Assembly (NCBI GenBank): GCA_012961365.1 | Contig: DTZN01000226.1 | Location: 1 to 6,303, forward strand | Source: Hydrogenothermaceae bacterium | GTDB taxonomy: Bacteria > Aquificota > Aquificia > Aquificales > Hydrogenothermaceae | Direction of reading: 5' to 3' | Length of the DNA stretch: 6,303 nt | Shown: piece by piece, positions 1 to 5,105 of the stretch | How positions within the stretch are numbered: position 1 is the first letter of the stretch | Layout of the letters: each line of letters begins with the position of its first letter | Position numbers and translations under genes: made by a program | The notes under the pieces: model-generated | Database searches by the model: none | Told to the model about the DNA's origin: nothing | What the model saw: only the letters and a program-made list of their open reading frames with translations

Positions 1-145
1 CAGGAAATCTTATGAAAGATGAAAAAATAATTTTCCCTTTGTCAGATTTATAAGCATTAACGCTTTTCCAAAGATGTGTAAAATAAAAACCACCAGCTAT
101 AAGCCCAACAAAGAAAAAAAGAATATAAAACAGTGTATCAGACAT
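1..145 (-). CDS. AtpR-like / ATP synthase subunit I-like small membrane protein (partial, N-terminal 48 residues)
   Basis: This reading frame begins at an ATG (143-145) and stays open to the window edge, so only 48 residues are seen. Residues 5-24 form a hydrophobic, glycine-containing membrane segment (LFYILFFFVGLIAGGFYFT). A short basic loop follows (HLWKSVNAYKSDKGK), and then the start of a second hydrophobic stretch, IIFSSFIRFP. The pattern G-x3-G-x-x-YF-x-x-LW-x-x-V, a polar loop, then SF-x-x-R recalls the AtpR family of N-type ATPase operons and related ATP synthase subunit I proteins. Those are small membrane proteins thought to help assemble or stabilise the rotor c-ring. A Shine-Dalgarno AAAGGA lies 8 bases before the ATG. 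The gene follows khtU by 47 bases on the same strand, with no terminator between, so it is probably in the same operon. The family call rests on recalled pattern similarity and is moderate. The start and coding status are more secure. Confidence 0.55.
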   Translation of the reverse strand, partial: MSDTLFYILFFFVGLIAGGFYFTHLWKSVNAYKSDKGKIIFSSFIRFP

Positions 146-192
146 ATATCTAATCCTTTTGCAAAATAGTTAATTGTATAATTTTATAACAT

Positions 193-1398
193 TTAAACAT
201 ATTCAGGTTTTGATATTTTCTTTTTCTTCTTTTTTTTCTTGGATTTTTTAGGGAATATTAATTGTGCTAATTTTGGTGCAAATTGTGCAAAGATTATACC
301 TATAGATGCCATTACTAAAACATAAATCCCAACCAATGGAACATACTCAGGTTTTGCAAATTTAGACATAACAATAGAAAATTCTCCTCTGTTGATAATT
401 GAAAATCCTACAACTATAGATGCTTTTTTAGATAAACCAGTTAAAATACCTCCTAAATAACCTGTTAAGAATTTTCCTATAATTGAAAGAACAATTATTA
501 AGATTAAGGCAGTTAAAAGTTTGCTATCAAATGATACAGATGAAAATTGTATTGAAGCCCCAAAAAACATAAAGAATAAAGCAACAGCAAGGTCTTTTAT
601 TGAGTATAAAGCTTTTTCAATTTCTTCTTCTTTTCCAGCTTCAGCCATTAGAACTCCAACTAAAAACGCCCCAAGGGCTTCAGACAATCCTATATATTGT
701 GTAAATCCAGAAGCTAAAACAACTATACCAAATGCAAACAGTATAAAAATGTCTTCTCCTATGAAACTGTCTATAAACTTGTTTAGCTTATCTTTAAGAA
801 AATGACTTATAAGCCAGATGATAATGAATACAGCAAATATTTTTAAGAAAATAAGATTTATTTCCATAAATGAAAAGTTATTACCACGAGAAAAAGAAGA
901 AATTATTGCAAGTAAAACAGGAGCAACTATATCCTCAAAAACCATTAATCCAAGAATTAACTCAGTTTCAGGATTTGCTATTCTATGATTATCTATAATT
1001 ATTTTTGTTGTAATAGCAGAAGACGATGCGTAAGCAATTCCTCCAGCTAGTAAAGCACTATAAAAATCAAATCCTAAAATTTTCATAGTAAAAAAAATAA
1101 CAACAAATCCAAACAAAAAGTCTAAAAAACCAACTATCCATATTTTTTTTCCTGTTTCAATAGCCCTTTTAAAGTTAAATTCAAGTCCAAGATAGAAAAA
1201 AAGTAAAACTATACCTATTTCGCTAAATTTTTCTATAACTTCTTCTTGATGAACTATATTACCAAGAACAAGTCCTGCAAAAATAAAAAATATAATAGTA
1301 GGAAATCTAATAAGTTTTCCTATATATCCAGATATAAAAAGAATAATACTTACTATTCCAAAAAGTAATAAAAAAGGTAAATGAAACTCATTATGCAT
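193..1398 (-). CDS. khtU: Kef-type (CPA2) monovalent cation:proton antiporter, KhtU-like membrane subunit
   Basis: The 401-residue integral membrane protein has about 11-13 hydrophobic segments covering residues 8-385, as expected for the Na+/H+ exchanger fold of the CPA2 family. Segment 115-140 carries the YASSSAITTK signature (cf. SS-T/S-AI in Kef-type antiporters). LMVFEDIVAP (151-160) places E155-D156 at the ion-binding pair; classical KefB/C have Gln-Asp here. NRGEFSIV (about 337-344) is another family motif. There is no cytoplasmic RCK domain on the chain: that part is the separate KhtT encoded just upstream, the layout of B. subtilis KhtTU (YhaTU), which exports K+/NH4+ in exchange for H+. 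The ATG overlaps the khtT stop by 8 bases (ATGCATAA), implying translational coupling. The C-terminus is odd: PKKSK followed by seven more lysines (eight in a row) and ISKPEYV, encoded by an A-rich run including eight consecutive A. Substrate specificity is inferred from the family. Confidence 0.88.
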   Translation of the reverse strand: MHNEFHLPFLLLFGIVSIILFISGYIGKLIRFPTIIFFIFAGLVLGNIVHQEEVIEKFSEIGIVLLFFYLGLEFNFKRAIETGKKIWIVGFLDFLFGFVVIFFTMKILGFDFYSALLAGGIAYASSSAITTKIIIDNHRIANPETELILGLMVFEDIVAPVLLAIISSFSRGNNFSFMEINLIFLKIFAVFIIIWLISHFLKDKLNKFIDSFIGEDIFILFAFGIVVLASGFTQYIGLSEALGAFLVGVLMAEAGKEEEIEKALYSIKDLAVALFFMFFGASIQFSSVSFDSKLLTALILIIVLSIIGKFLTGYLGGILTGLSKKASIVVGFSIINRGEFSIVMSKFAKPEYVPLVGIYVLVMASIGIIFAQFAPKLAQLIFPKKSKKKKKKKKISKPEYV

Positions 1399-1879
1399 TT
1401 ATACCAAACTCCTTAAAAAACTTTTCTATCTGGTCTCTAGAGCCTATTAAGACTAAAATATCTCCTTCTTTTATAACTTCATCAGGTAAAGGATTTGTTA
1501 TAGTTTCATCTCCCCTAATTATTGATATTACAGTTGCTCCTGTTTTTTTTCTTATTTCTAATTGTTTAATGCTTTTATCTGAAATTGGTGAACCTTTTTC
1601 AACTTTGAACCATTCTATTGCTAAGTTTTGGAGGAAAAGCTCTTTATCTTTTTCCATTTCAGGCTTAAAATAAGCTCCCATTAATACAGAGCCAAGTTGA
1701 TTTGCTTCTTCTTCCGTAAGAACAATATCGCAAAGTGGGTCGTCAAAGTCTTCCTCTTCAAAAAAGAAAATTTCTCTTTTACCTGTAATATGTATAACAA
1801 CTGTTATTTTATCTTTATGGGATGTTATTATGGAAAACTTTTTACCAATCCCCGGTAAATCAGACTCTTTAAATTCCAT
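1391..1879 (-). CDS. khtT: KhtT-like regulatory subunit of the cation:proton antiporter (RCK_C/TrkA-C domain)
   Basis: This soluble 162-residue protein is predicted to be the cytoplasmic gate of the adjacent antiporter. Residues 1-70 match the KhtT N-terminal domain, opening with ESDLPGIGKKF and continuing through a beta-rich segment with GKREIFFFEEEDFDDP and LTEEEANQLGSVLMGAYF. Residues 86-160 form the TrkA-C (RCK_C) ligand-binding domain, seen in SIKQLEIRKKTGATVISIIRGDETITNPLPDEVIKEGDILVLIGSRDQI. In B. subtilis KhtT the RCK_C domain binds c-di-AMP and relieves or tunes inhibition of KhtU; whether this homologue does is inference. The length is typical. A strong Shine-Dalgarno GGAGGTG (1886-1892) sits 6 bases before the ATG, inside the 41-base gap after coaBC. 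The stop overlaps the khtU start by 8 bases, as expected for a stoichiometric two-subunit complex. Confidence 0.9.
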   Translation of the reverse strand: MEFKESDLPGIGKKFSIITSHKDKITVVIHITGKREIFFFEEEDFDDPLCDIVLTEEEANQLGSVLMGAYFKPEMEKDKELFLQNLAIEWFKVEKGSPISDKSIKQLEIRKKTGATVISIIRGDETITNPLPDEVIKEGDILVLIGSRDQIEKFFKEFGINA

Positions 1880-1920
1880 TTTCTACACCTCCATTAAATT
1901 TTTCAAAGTAGAATTTGTTG

Positions 1921-3111
1921 TTATAATTTTTCACTAATTGTTTTTAATATAAAATAGGCTGATTTTTCCTTTGTTGTTTGTGGAATTTCTATTTTTTCCA
2001 AATTTTTAAAAATTATATATCCTTTATGTGTATCTTTACTAAAAACAGAAAGTTCATTTGCAATAATACAGTCTAGATTTTTTCTTTTTAATTTACTAAT
2101 TGCGTTTTCTACTAAGTTTTCACTTTCTGCAGCAAAGCCAACTAAAATCTGATTGTCTTTTTTATTTTCTCCTAAAAATTTTAATATATCTGGATTTGGA
2201 GTAAGTTCTATCGTATTAGTTTCTTTATCTTTTTTTAGTTTTGAAGAACTATAATTTTTAGGTCTAAAATCTGCCACAGCAGAATTCATAATAATAATAT
2301 CTGCTTCTTTGTATAGTAGTTTTACTTTTTCAAGCATTTCATTTGCAGAAATTACGTTAATTGTTTTAATCTTGGATATAGGTTTTTCACACACAGGAGC
2401 AGAAATAAGATAAACTTTTTTTGCCCCAAGTATATAACTCCATTTAGCTAATGCGTATCCCATTTTTCCAGAAGAAGCATTTGATATATATCTAATTGGG
2501 TCAAAATGTTCCCTTGTTCCACCTGCAGTTATTAAAACTGTTTTACTTTTTAGAGGTTTTTCATAAATTGCATACGCAGTGTCTAATAAAATATCTTCAA
2601 TATTTGCAAGCTTTCCGTTTCCTTCTTCTCCACAGGCTAACTTCCCACAATCAGGATTTGTAATAATAAATCCTCTTTGTTTTAAAATTTCTAGATTTTC
2701 TTTCGTTGCAGGATTTTCATACATTTTAGTATTCATAGCAGGTGCAATAACGATTTTTTTATCAAAAGCAAGAGCAACAGATGTTAAAAAGTTATCAGTA
2801 ATACCAAATCTAAGTTTAGCAATTGTATTTGCAGAAGCAGGGGCTATTACAAAAACATCAGCCCATCTAGCCCAATAAATATGCTCTAACCCTGTTTCTC
2901 CATCTTTCCAGTCTGATAAAACTTCGTAATTAGTTAAAGCTTTAAAAGTTAACTTTCCAATAAATTCTCTTGCAGAGGGTGTCATACAAACCCTAACATT
3001 TGCTCCAAGTTTTTGAAAAGCTCTAACAAGTTCACAAGCTTTATAACTTGCTATAGAACCACTTACTCCAACTAAAATGTTTTTATTTTCAAAAATAACT
3101 AATTTCCTCAA
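1921..3111 (-). CDS. coaBC: Bifunctional phosphopantothenoylcysteine decarboxylase / phosphopantothenate-cysteine ligase (CoaBC, Dfp)
   Basis: This cytosolic flavoprotein performs two consecutive steps of coenzyme A synthesis: ligation of cysteine to 4'-phosphopantothenate (CoaB) and decarboxylation to 4'-phosphopantetheine (CoaC). The N-terminal CoaC half (about 1-185) has the FMN-binding GVSGSIASYKA (15-25), the catalytic His in LEHIYWARWAD (H77), PASANTIAKL (91-100), the APAMN substrate clamp (123-127) and the active-site Cys in KLACGEEG (C160). The CoaB half (about 188-396) has LITAGGTREHFDPIRYISNASSGKMG (193-218, with the conserved Asn 211), NSAVADFRPK (276-285), the catalytic-loop lysines KLKK (291-294), TPNPDIL and VGFAAES. 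The 396-residue length is normal. The start is uncertain: the listed TTG has no Shine-Dalgarno and would sit about 11 nt after the predicted transcription start. An ATT six codons in (3094-3096) has GAGGA 8 bases before it and gives the family's usual short N-terminus. It heads the coaBC-khtT-khtU cluster. Confidence 0.96.
   Translation of the reverse strand: MRKLVIFENKNILVGVSGSIASYKACELVRAFQKLGANVRVCMTPSAREFIGKLTFKALTNYEVLSDWKDGETGLEHIYWARWADVFVIAPASANTIAKLRFGITDNFLTSVALAFDKKIVIAPAMNTKMYENPATKENLEILKQRGFIITNPDCGKLACGEEGNGKLANIEDILLDTAYAIYEKPLKSKTVLITAGGTREHFDPIRYISNASSGKMGYALAKWSYILGAKKVYLISAPVCEKPISKIKTINVISANEMLEKVKLLYKEADIIIMNSAVADFRPKNYSSSKLKKDKETNTIELTPNPDILKFLGENKKDNQILVGFAAESENLVENAISKLKRKNLDCIIANELSVFSKDTHKGYIIFKNLEKIEIPQTTKEKSAYFILKTISEKL
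3105..3109 (-). promoter_or_regulatory. Shine-Dalgarno-like GAGGA inside the annotated coaBC 5' end
   Basis: On the minus strand GAGGA overlaps the first two codons of the TTG-started coaBC frame. It is spaced 8 bases before an in-frame ATT codon (3094-3096). No comparable motif precedes the TTG. This site therefore favours initiation at ATT, a rare but known start codon (infC is the classic case). The GAGGA could also simply be part of the coding sequence (codons TTG-AGG-AAA). Confidence 0.4.
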
Positions 3112-3122
3112 GGTATAAATTT

Positions 3123-3150
3123 TTGAAAATTATATCAGGAATACTGTAAA
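3123..3150 (+). promoter_or_regulatory. Possible weak promoter for the M67 peptidase gene
   Basis: TTGAAA (3123-3128) and TGTAAA (3145-3150) are separated by 16 bases and each resembles its consensus only partly (5 of 6 and 4 of 6). The pair overlaps the coaBC promoter on the opposite strand, so the two may compete for RNA polymerase. The spacer is so AT-rich that chance matches are likely. Confidence 0.25.
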
Positions 3151-3157
3151 CTTTTAA
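3129..3157 (-). promoter_or_regulatory. Sigma-70-type promoter for the coaBC-khtTU operon
   Basis: Read on the minus strand, TTAAAA (3152-3157, 4 of 6 matches to the -35 consensus) is followed after exactly 17 bases by a perfect TATAAT (3129-3134). Transcription would start near 3122, only about 11 bases before the TTG codon and about 26 before the alternative ATT. It lies in the 75-base divergent spacer shared with the M67 peptidase gene, with no other convincing promoter for the operon in view. Confidence 0.6.
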
Positions 3158-3186
3158 TCAAAAAAAATACTTAAAAGAGGTAGAAA

Positions 3187-3612
3187 ATGTTAAAAATAAA
3201 AAAAGAACATATTGAAGAAATAAAAAAGCAAGGTGAAAAAGGGTATCCATATGAAATTTGTGGATTTATGCTTGGAAAAATAGATTATGAGAATAACATA
3301 AGAGAAGTAAAAGAAATTTTTCAAGTAGAAAACCAAAACAAAGAAAGAGCTAATGATAGATTTGAAATATCTCCTAAAGATTATCTAAAAGTTGAAGATT
3401 ATGCAAAGAAAAAAGGTGTTCAAATAATAGGTATTTACCATACCCATCCAGACAATCCTGATAAACCATCTAAAACTGATTTAATGTTTGCTCAACCGGA
3501 TATGTCCTACATAATTATGTCTGTAAATAATGGAAAAGCTGAAAATTGGAGAAGCTGGGAATTGGATTTGAAAAAAAATGAATTTAAAGAAGAAAAAATG
3601 GAAGTTATATAA
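3187..3612 (+). CDS. M67 family (JAMM/MPN+) zinc metallopeptidase
   Basis: This 141-residue protein is a single JAMM domain of standard bacterial size. All zinc-site elements are visible: the upstream catalytic Glu in PYEICGFMLG (E23), then HTHPDNPDKPSKTD, which exactly fits H-x-H-x7-S-x2-D (H85, H87, S95, D98). Bacterial M67 proteins of this type (Mec+/QbsD-like) remove C-terminal extensions from ubiquitin-like sulfur carriers of the ThiS/MoaD fold, priming them for thiocarboxylation in cysteine, thiamine or siderophore sulfur transfer. No sulfur carrier or MoeB/ThiF-like E1 gene is in this window, so the substrate is unknown. There is no signal peptide, so it is presumably cytosolic. A good Shine-Dalgarno AGAGGT ends 5 bases before the ATG. 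It is divergent from coaBC and convergent with the cold-shock gene, so it is probably transcribed alone. Confidence 0.9.
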   Translation: MLKIKKEHIEEIKKQGEKGYPYEICGFMLGKIDYENNIREVKEIFQVENQNKERANDRFEISPKDYLKVEDYAKKKGVQIIGIYHTHPDNPDKPSKTDLMFAQPDMSYIIMSVNNGKAENWRSWELDLKKNEFKEEKMEVI

Positions 3613-3615
3613 TCA

Positions 3616-3635
3616 GGAAGCCCGCTAAGGCTTCC
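3616..3635. terminator. Bidirectional hairpin terminator between convergent M67 and csp genes
   Basis: A perfect 7-bp stem, GGAAGCC (3616-3622) with GGCTTCC (3629-3635), has a 6-base loop CGCTAA. It is the most GC-rich element of the region and lies 3 bases after the M67 stop and 12 bases after the csp stop. The plus-strand flank is CTCAATTATTTT and the minus-strand flank TGATTATATAAC. Both tails are only moderately T-rich, so termination efficiency is uncertain, but the placement between convergent stops is typical. Confidence 0.75.
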
Positions 3636-3647
3636 CTCAATTATTTT

Positions 3648-3854
3648 CTATAATTTTACTACTGATTGTGCTCTAGGGCCTTTTTCTTCTTGAATAACTT
3701 CAAATTCTACCTTTTGCCCTTCCTCAAGATTTTTAAAGCCCTCACCTTCGATAGCTGAATAATGAACAAAGATATCTCCTTGCCCATCATCCCTTGTGAT
3801 GAACCCAAATCCTTTTTTTGAGTTGAACCATTTAACTGTTCCTGTGATACGCAC
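3648..3854 (-). CDS. csp: CspA-family cold-shock protein (RNA chaperone)
   Basis: This 68-residue single cold-shock domain protein binds single-stranded RNA/DNA and melts RNA secondary structure to keep translation and transcription going. The beta-barrel surface motifs are intact: [13 protein letters not shown] with RNP1 KGFGFI (14-19) and RNP2 DIFVHYSAI (27-35), then the typical ending [24 protein letters not shown]. The length is normal for the family. It starts with GTG (3852-3854), supported by a strong Shine-Dalgarno GGAGGT (3863-3868) 8 bases upstream and by the family N-terminus (MxxGTVKWFN). It is monocistronic, with its own strong promoter, a leader of about 120 nt containing overlapping hairpins, and a hairpin terminator. 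Long structured leaders control cspA-type genes in E. coli; a similar role here is inference. Paralogues cannot be told apart from sequence alone, so the generic symbol is used. Confidence 0.95.
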   Translation of the reverse strand: MRITGTVKWFNSKKGFGFITRDDGQGDIFVHYSAIEGEGFKNLEEGQKVEFEVIQEEKGPRAQSVVKL

Positions 3855-3888
3855 GACAAAATACCTCCAAAAAATTAAAATATTACTT

Positions 3889-3914
3889 AACTTCTTCTTG
3901 CGTGTGAAGAAGTT
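3889..3914 (-). promoter_or_regulatory. csp leader hairpin II (9-bp perfect stem)
   Basis: In the csp transcript, AACUUCUUC (from 3914 to 3906) pairs perfectly with GAAGAAGUU (3897 to 3889) across an 8-nt loop. The hairpin ends about 20 nt before the Shine-Dalgarno and is followed, after roughly ten bases, by a U-rich stretch (TTTTAATTTTTT). A weak terminator or attenuator role is therefore conceivable. Its 5' arm is also part of hairpin I, so the two are mutually exclusive. Confidence 0.6.
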
Positions 3915-3974
3915 TAAAGAAACAACCAGAAACTTGTAGGATATGTTTGTTTGATTATTTCTTTAAACATCTTC
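3906..3974 (-). promoter_or_regulatory. csp leader hairpin I (17-bp stem at the predicted mRNA 5' end)
   Basis: The arms 3958-3974 and 3906-3922 are inverted copies matching at 16 of 17 positions, with a single T-T mismatch. They enclose 35 bases that can continue as an imperfect inner stem (CAAACAAAC against GTTTCTGGTTG on the minus strand) capped by an 11-nt loop. The outer 5' base falls at or next to the transcription start predicted from the promoter, so the mRNA would begin with this hairpin. The stem is A/U-dominated. Possible roles are mRNA stabilisation, a thermometer, or at the DNA level an operator. The pairing is certain from the sequence and the function is inferred. Confidence 0.65.
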
Positions 3975-3981
3975 ATTAATT

Positions 3982-4010
3982 AGTATGTGTCTTTTTGTTT
4001 GTAATGTCAA
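3982..4010 (-). promoter_or_regulatory. Strong sigma-70-type promoter of the cold-shock gene
   Basis: On the minus strand a perfect TTGACA (4005-4010) is followed after 17 bases by CATACT (3982-3987, 4 of 6 matches to TATAAT). The predicted start is about 3975, giving a leader of about 120 nt before the GTG. This is the only perfect -35 box I noticed in the window, fitting a gene that is often abundantly expressed. It lies in the 5' region of the divergent dgt gene. Confidence 0.65.
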
Positions 4011-4017
4011 GTGTTTG

Positions 4018-4045
4018 TTGCTTTTAATTTTTTACTTTTTATATT
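4018..4045 (+). promoter_or_regulatory. Possible promoter for the dgt gene
   Basis: TATATT (4040-4045, 5 of 6 matches) has a weak -35 partner, TTGCTT (4018-4023, 16-base spacer) or TTGTTG (4015-4020, 19-base spacer). Transcription would start around 4052, practically at the ATG. In such AT-rich DNA the assignment is tentative. It matters because it would make the mRNA leaderless, which agrees with the missing Shine-Dalgarno. Confidence 0.35.
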
Positions 4046-4053
4046 TAAATATT

Positions 4054-5085
4054 ATGAGTATAAGAGAAAATTTAGAGAAACTAGAATACGAACTTCTTCA
4101 TGTTAGAGCTTCTAAAAGTAAAAAAGCCAAAAGAGATAAACAGGAAGGAGAATGTCCATTTAGAACAAAATTCCAAAGAGATAGAGATAGAATTATACAT
4201 AGTAAAGCTTTTAGAAGATTAAAGCATAAAACACAGGTTTTTATATCTCCAGAAGGGGATCATTATAGAACAAGGTTAACTCATACATTAGAAGTCTCCC
4301 AAATAGCAAGAACTATAGCAAAGGCTCTAAAATTAAATGAAGACTTAACAGAAGCTATTGCCTTGGGACATGACCTTGGGCATACTCCTTTTGGACATGC
4401 AGGAGAGTTTATTTTAAAAGAAAGTGGAAGTTACCATCATTCTAGACACTCATTGAGGGTTGTGGAAAAACTAGAAAATGAAGGAAAAGGTTTAAATTTA
4501 ACAAATGAAACAAAAGATGGAATAGTAAAACATAGTAAAGGAAAATCTCCTTTAATTTCAAATGAGCTTAATATGCCAAAAACTCTTGAAGGAGAAATTG
4601 TTCGAATAGCAGATAAAATAGCTTACATAAACCATGATTTAGAAGATGCTTTAAGAGCTGGTTTAATTGATATATATGATGTACCAAAAGAAATAAGAGA
4701 TATTCTTGGGGATACAAAATCTAAAAGGATTTCTACTTTAGTTAAAAGCGTTATATTCTCTACCATTGAAAATGAATATCAGCATATAGTTATGGAAGAT
4801 AAAATTTATAATGTTATGTATAACCTTAGAGATTGGCTTTTTGAAAATGTTTATCTTAGTCCACCTGTTGTGAAAGAAGTAGAAAAAAGTAAAAAAGTAG
4901 TAAAAATATTATATGAATATTATGTCAAGTATTATAATGAAATACCTTTTTATGAAGATTTTTTGAAACTTTGGGGAAAGTATTCACCAAAAGATGCTGC
5001 TGTTGATTATATAGCTGGTATGACAGATAGATATGCTATAAAAAAATTTCAGGATATTTTTATCCCAAAAAGCTGGCATATTTAA
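4054..5085 (+). CDS. dgt: dGTPase-like HD-domain deoxynucleoside triphosphate triphosphohydrolase
   Basis: This cytosolic 343-residue enzyme of the dGTPase/SAMHD1-like HD superfamily splits dNTPs into deoxynucleoside and inorganic triphosphate, helping to balance the dNTP pool. The N-terminal motif CPFRTKFQRDRDRIIHSKAFRRLKHKTQVF (34-63) is diagnostic. The metal-binding HD residues are H77 (RLTHTLE), H106-D107 (LGHDLGHTPFGHAGE) and D187 (RIADKIAYINHDLEDA). Further active-site histidines lie in HHSRHS (128-133) and IVKHS. The C-terminal region, with DYIAGMTDRYA, is also typical. The length fits the shorter dGTPase-like type rather than the roughly 500-residue E. coli Dgt. The frame is open upstream to an ATG at 3985, but those 23 codons are hydrophobic, overlap the csp promoter and are not expected in this family, so 4054 is chosen. 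No Shine-Dalgarno precedes 4054. True substrate preference cannot be read from sequence. Confidence 0.92.
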   Translation: MSIRENLEKLEYELLHVRASKSKKAKRDKQEGECPFRTKFQRDRDRIIHSKAFRRLKHKTQVFISPEGDHYRTRLTHTLEVSQIARTIAKALKLNEDLTEAIALGHDLGHTPFGHAGEFILKESGSYHHSRHSLRVVEKLENEGKGLNLTNETKDGIVKHSKGKSPLISNELNMPKTLEGEIVRIADKIAYINHDLEDALRAGLIDIYDVPKEIRDILGDTKSKRISTLVKSVIFSTIENEYQHIVMEDKIYNVMYNLRDWLFENVYLSPPVVKEVEKSKKVVKILYEYYVKYYNEIPFYEDFLKLWGKYSPKDAAVDYIAGMTDRYAIKKFQDIFIPKSWHI

Positions 5086-5099
5086 ATTTTGTGTAGTAG

Positions 5100-5105
5100 T
5101 ATAAT
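5100..5105 (+). promoter_or_regulatory. Perfect -10 box upstream of the 33-residue membrane protein gene
   Basis: A perfect TATAAT begins 15 bases after the dgt stop. I find no good -35 at the right distance (CATATT at 17 bases) and no TG extension. The predicted start near 5112 would give a leader of about 25 nt with a strong Shine-Dalgarno. This suggests the small gene and the following transporter can be transcribed independently of dgt. Confidence 0.4.

Noticed and set aside
146..192. Terminator between khtU and the AtpR-like gene
   Set aside because: The 47-base gap is AT-rich but contains no stem-loop of useful length. It holds only the ribosome binding site of the next gene.
521..805. 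Plus-strand open frame of 94 codons inside khtU
   Set aside because: It lies antisense to a well-supported membrane protein gene, has no ribosome binding site or recognisable domain, and has a Ser/Lys/Asn-rich composition typical of a complementary-strand shadow.
2579..2878. Plus-strand open frame of 99 codons inside coaBC
   Set aside because: It is antisense to conserved catalytic motifs of CoaBC. No independent signal supports it.
3613..3647. Small gene or RNA in the gap between M67 and csp
   Set aside because: The 35 bases are fully explained by the terminator hairpin and its flanks.
3906..3974. CRISPR-like or insertion-sequence inverted repeats
   Set aside because: There is only one pair of arms, with no repeated units, no transposase gene and no target-site duplication. 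The position at the csp transcription start fits a leader structure better.
3985..4053. 23-codon N-terminal extension of dgt starting at ATG 3985
   Set aside because: It would start inside the csp promoter, has no Shine-Dalgarno, encodes a hydrophobic Cys/Leu/Phe stretch unexpected for a cytosolic HD hydrolase, and the homologous part starts at about the ATG at 4054.
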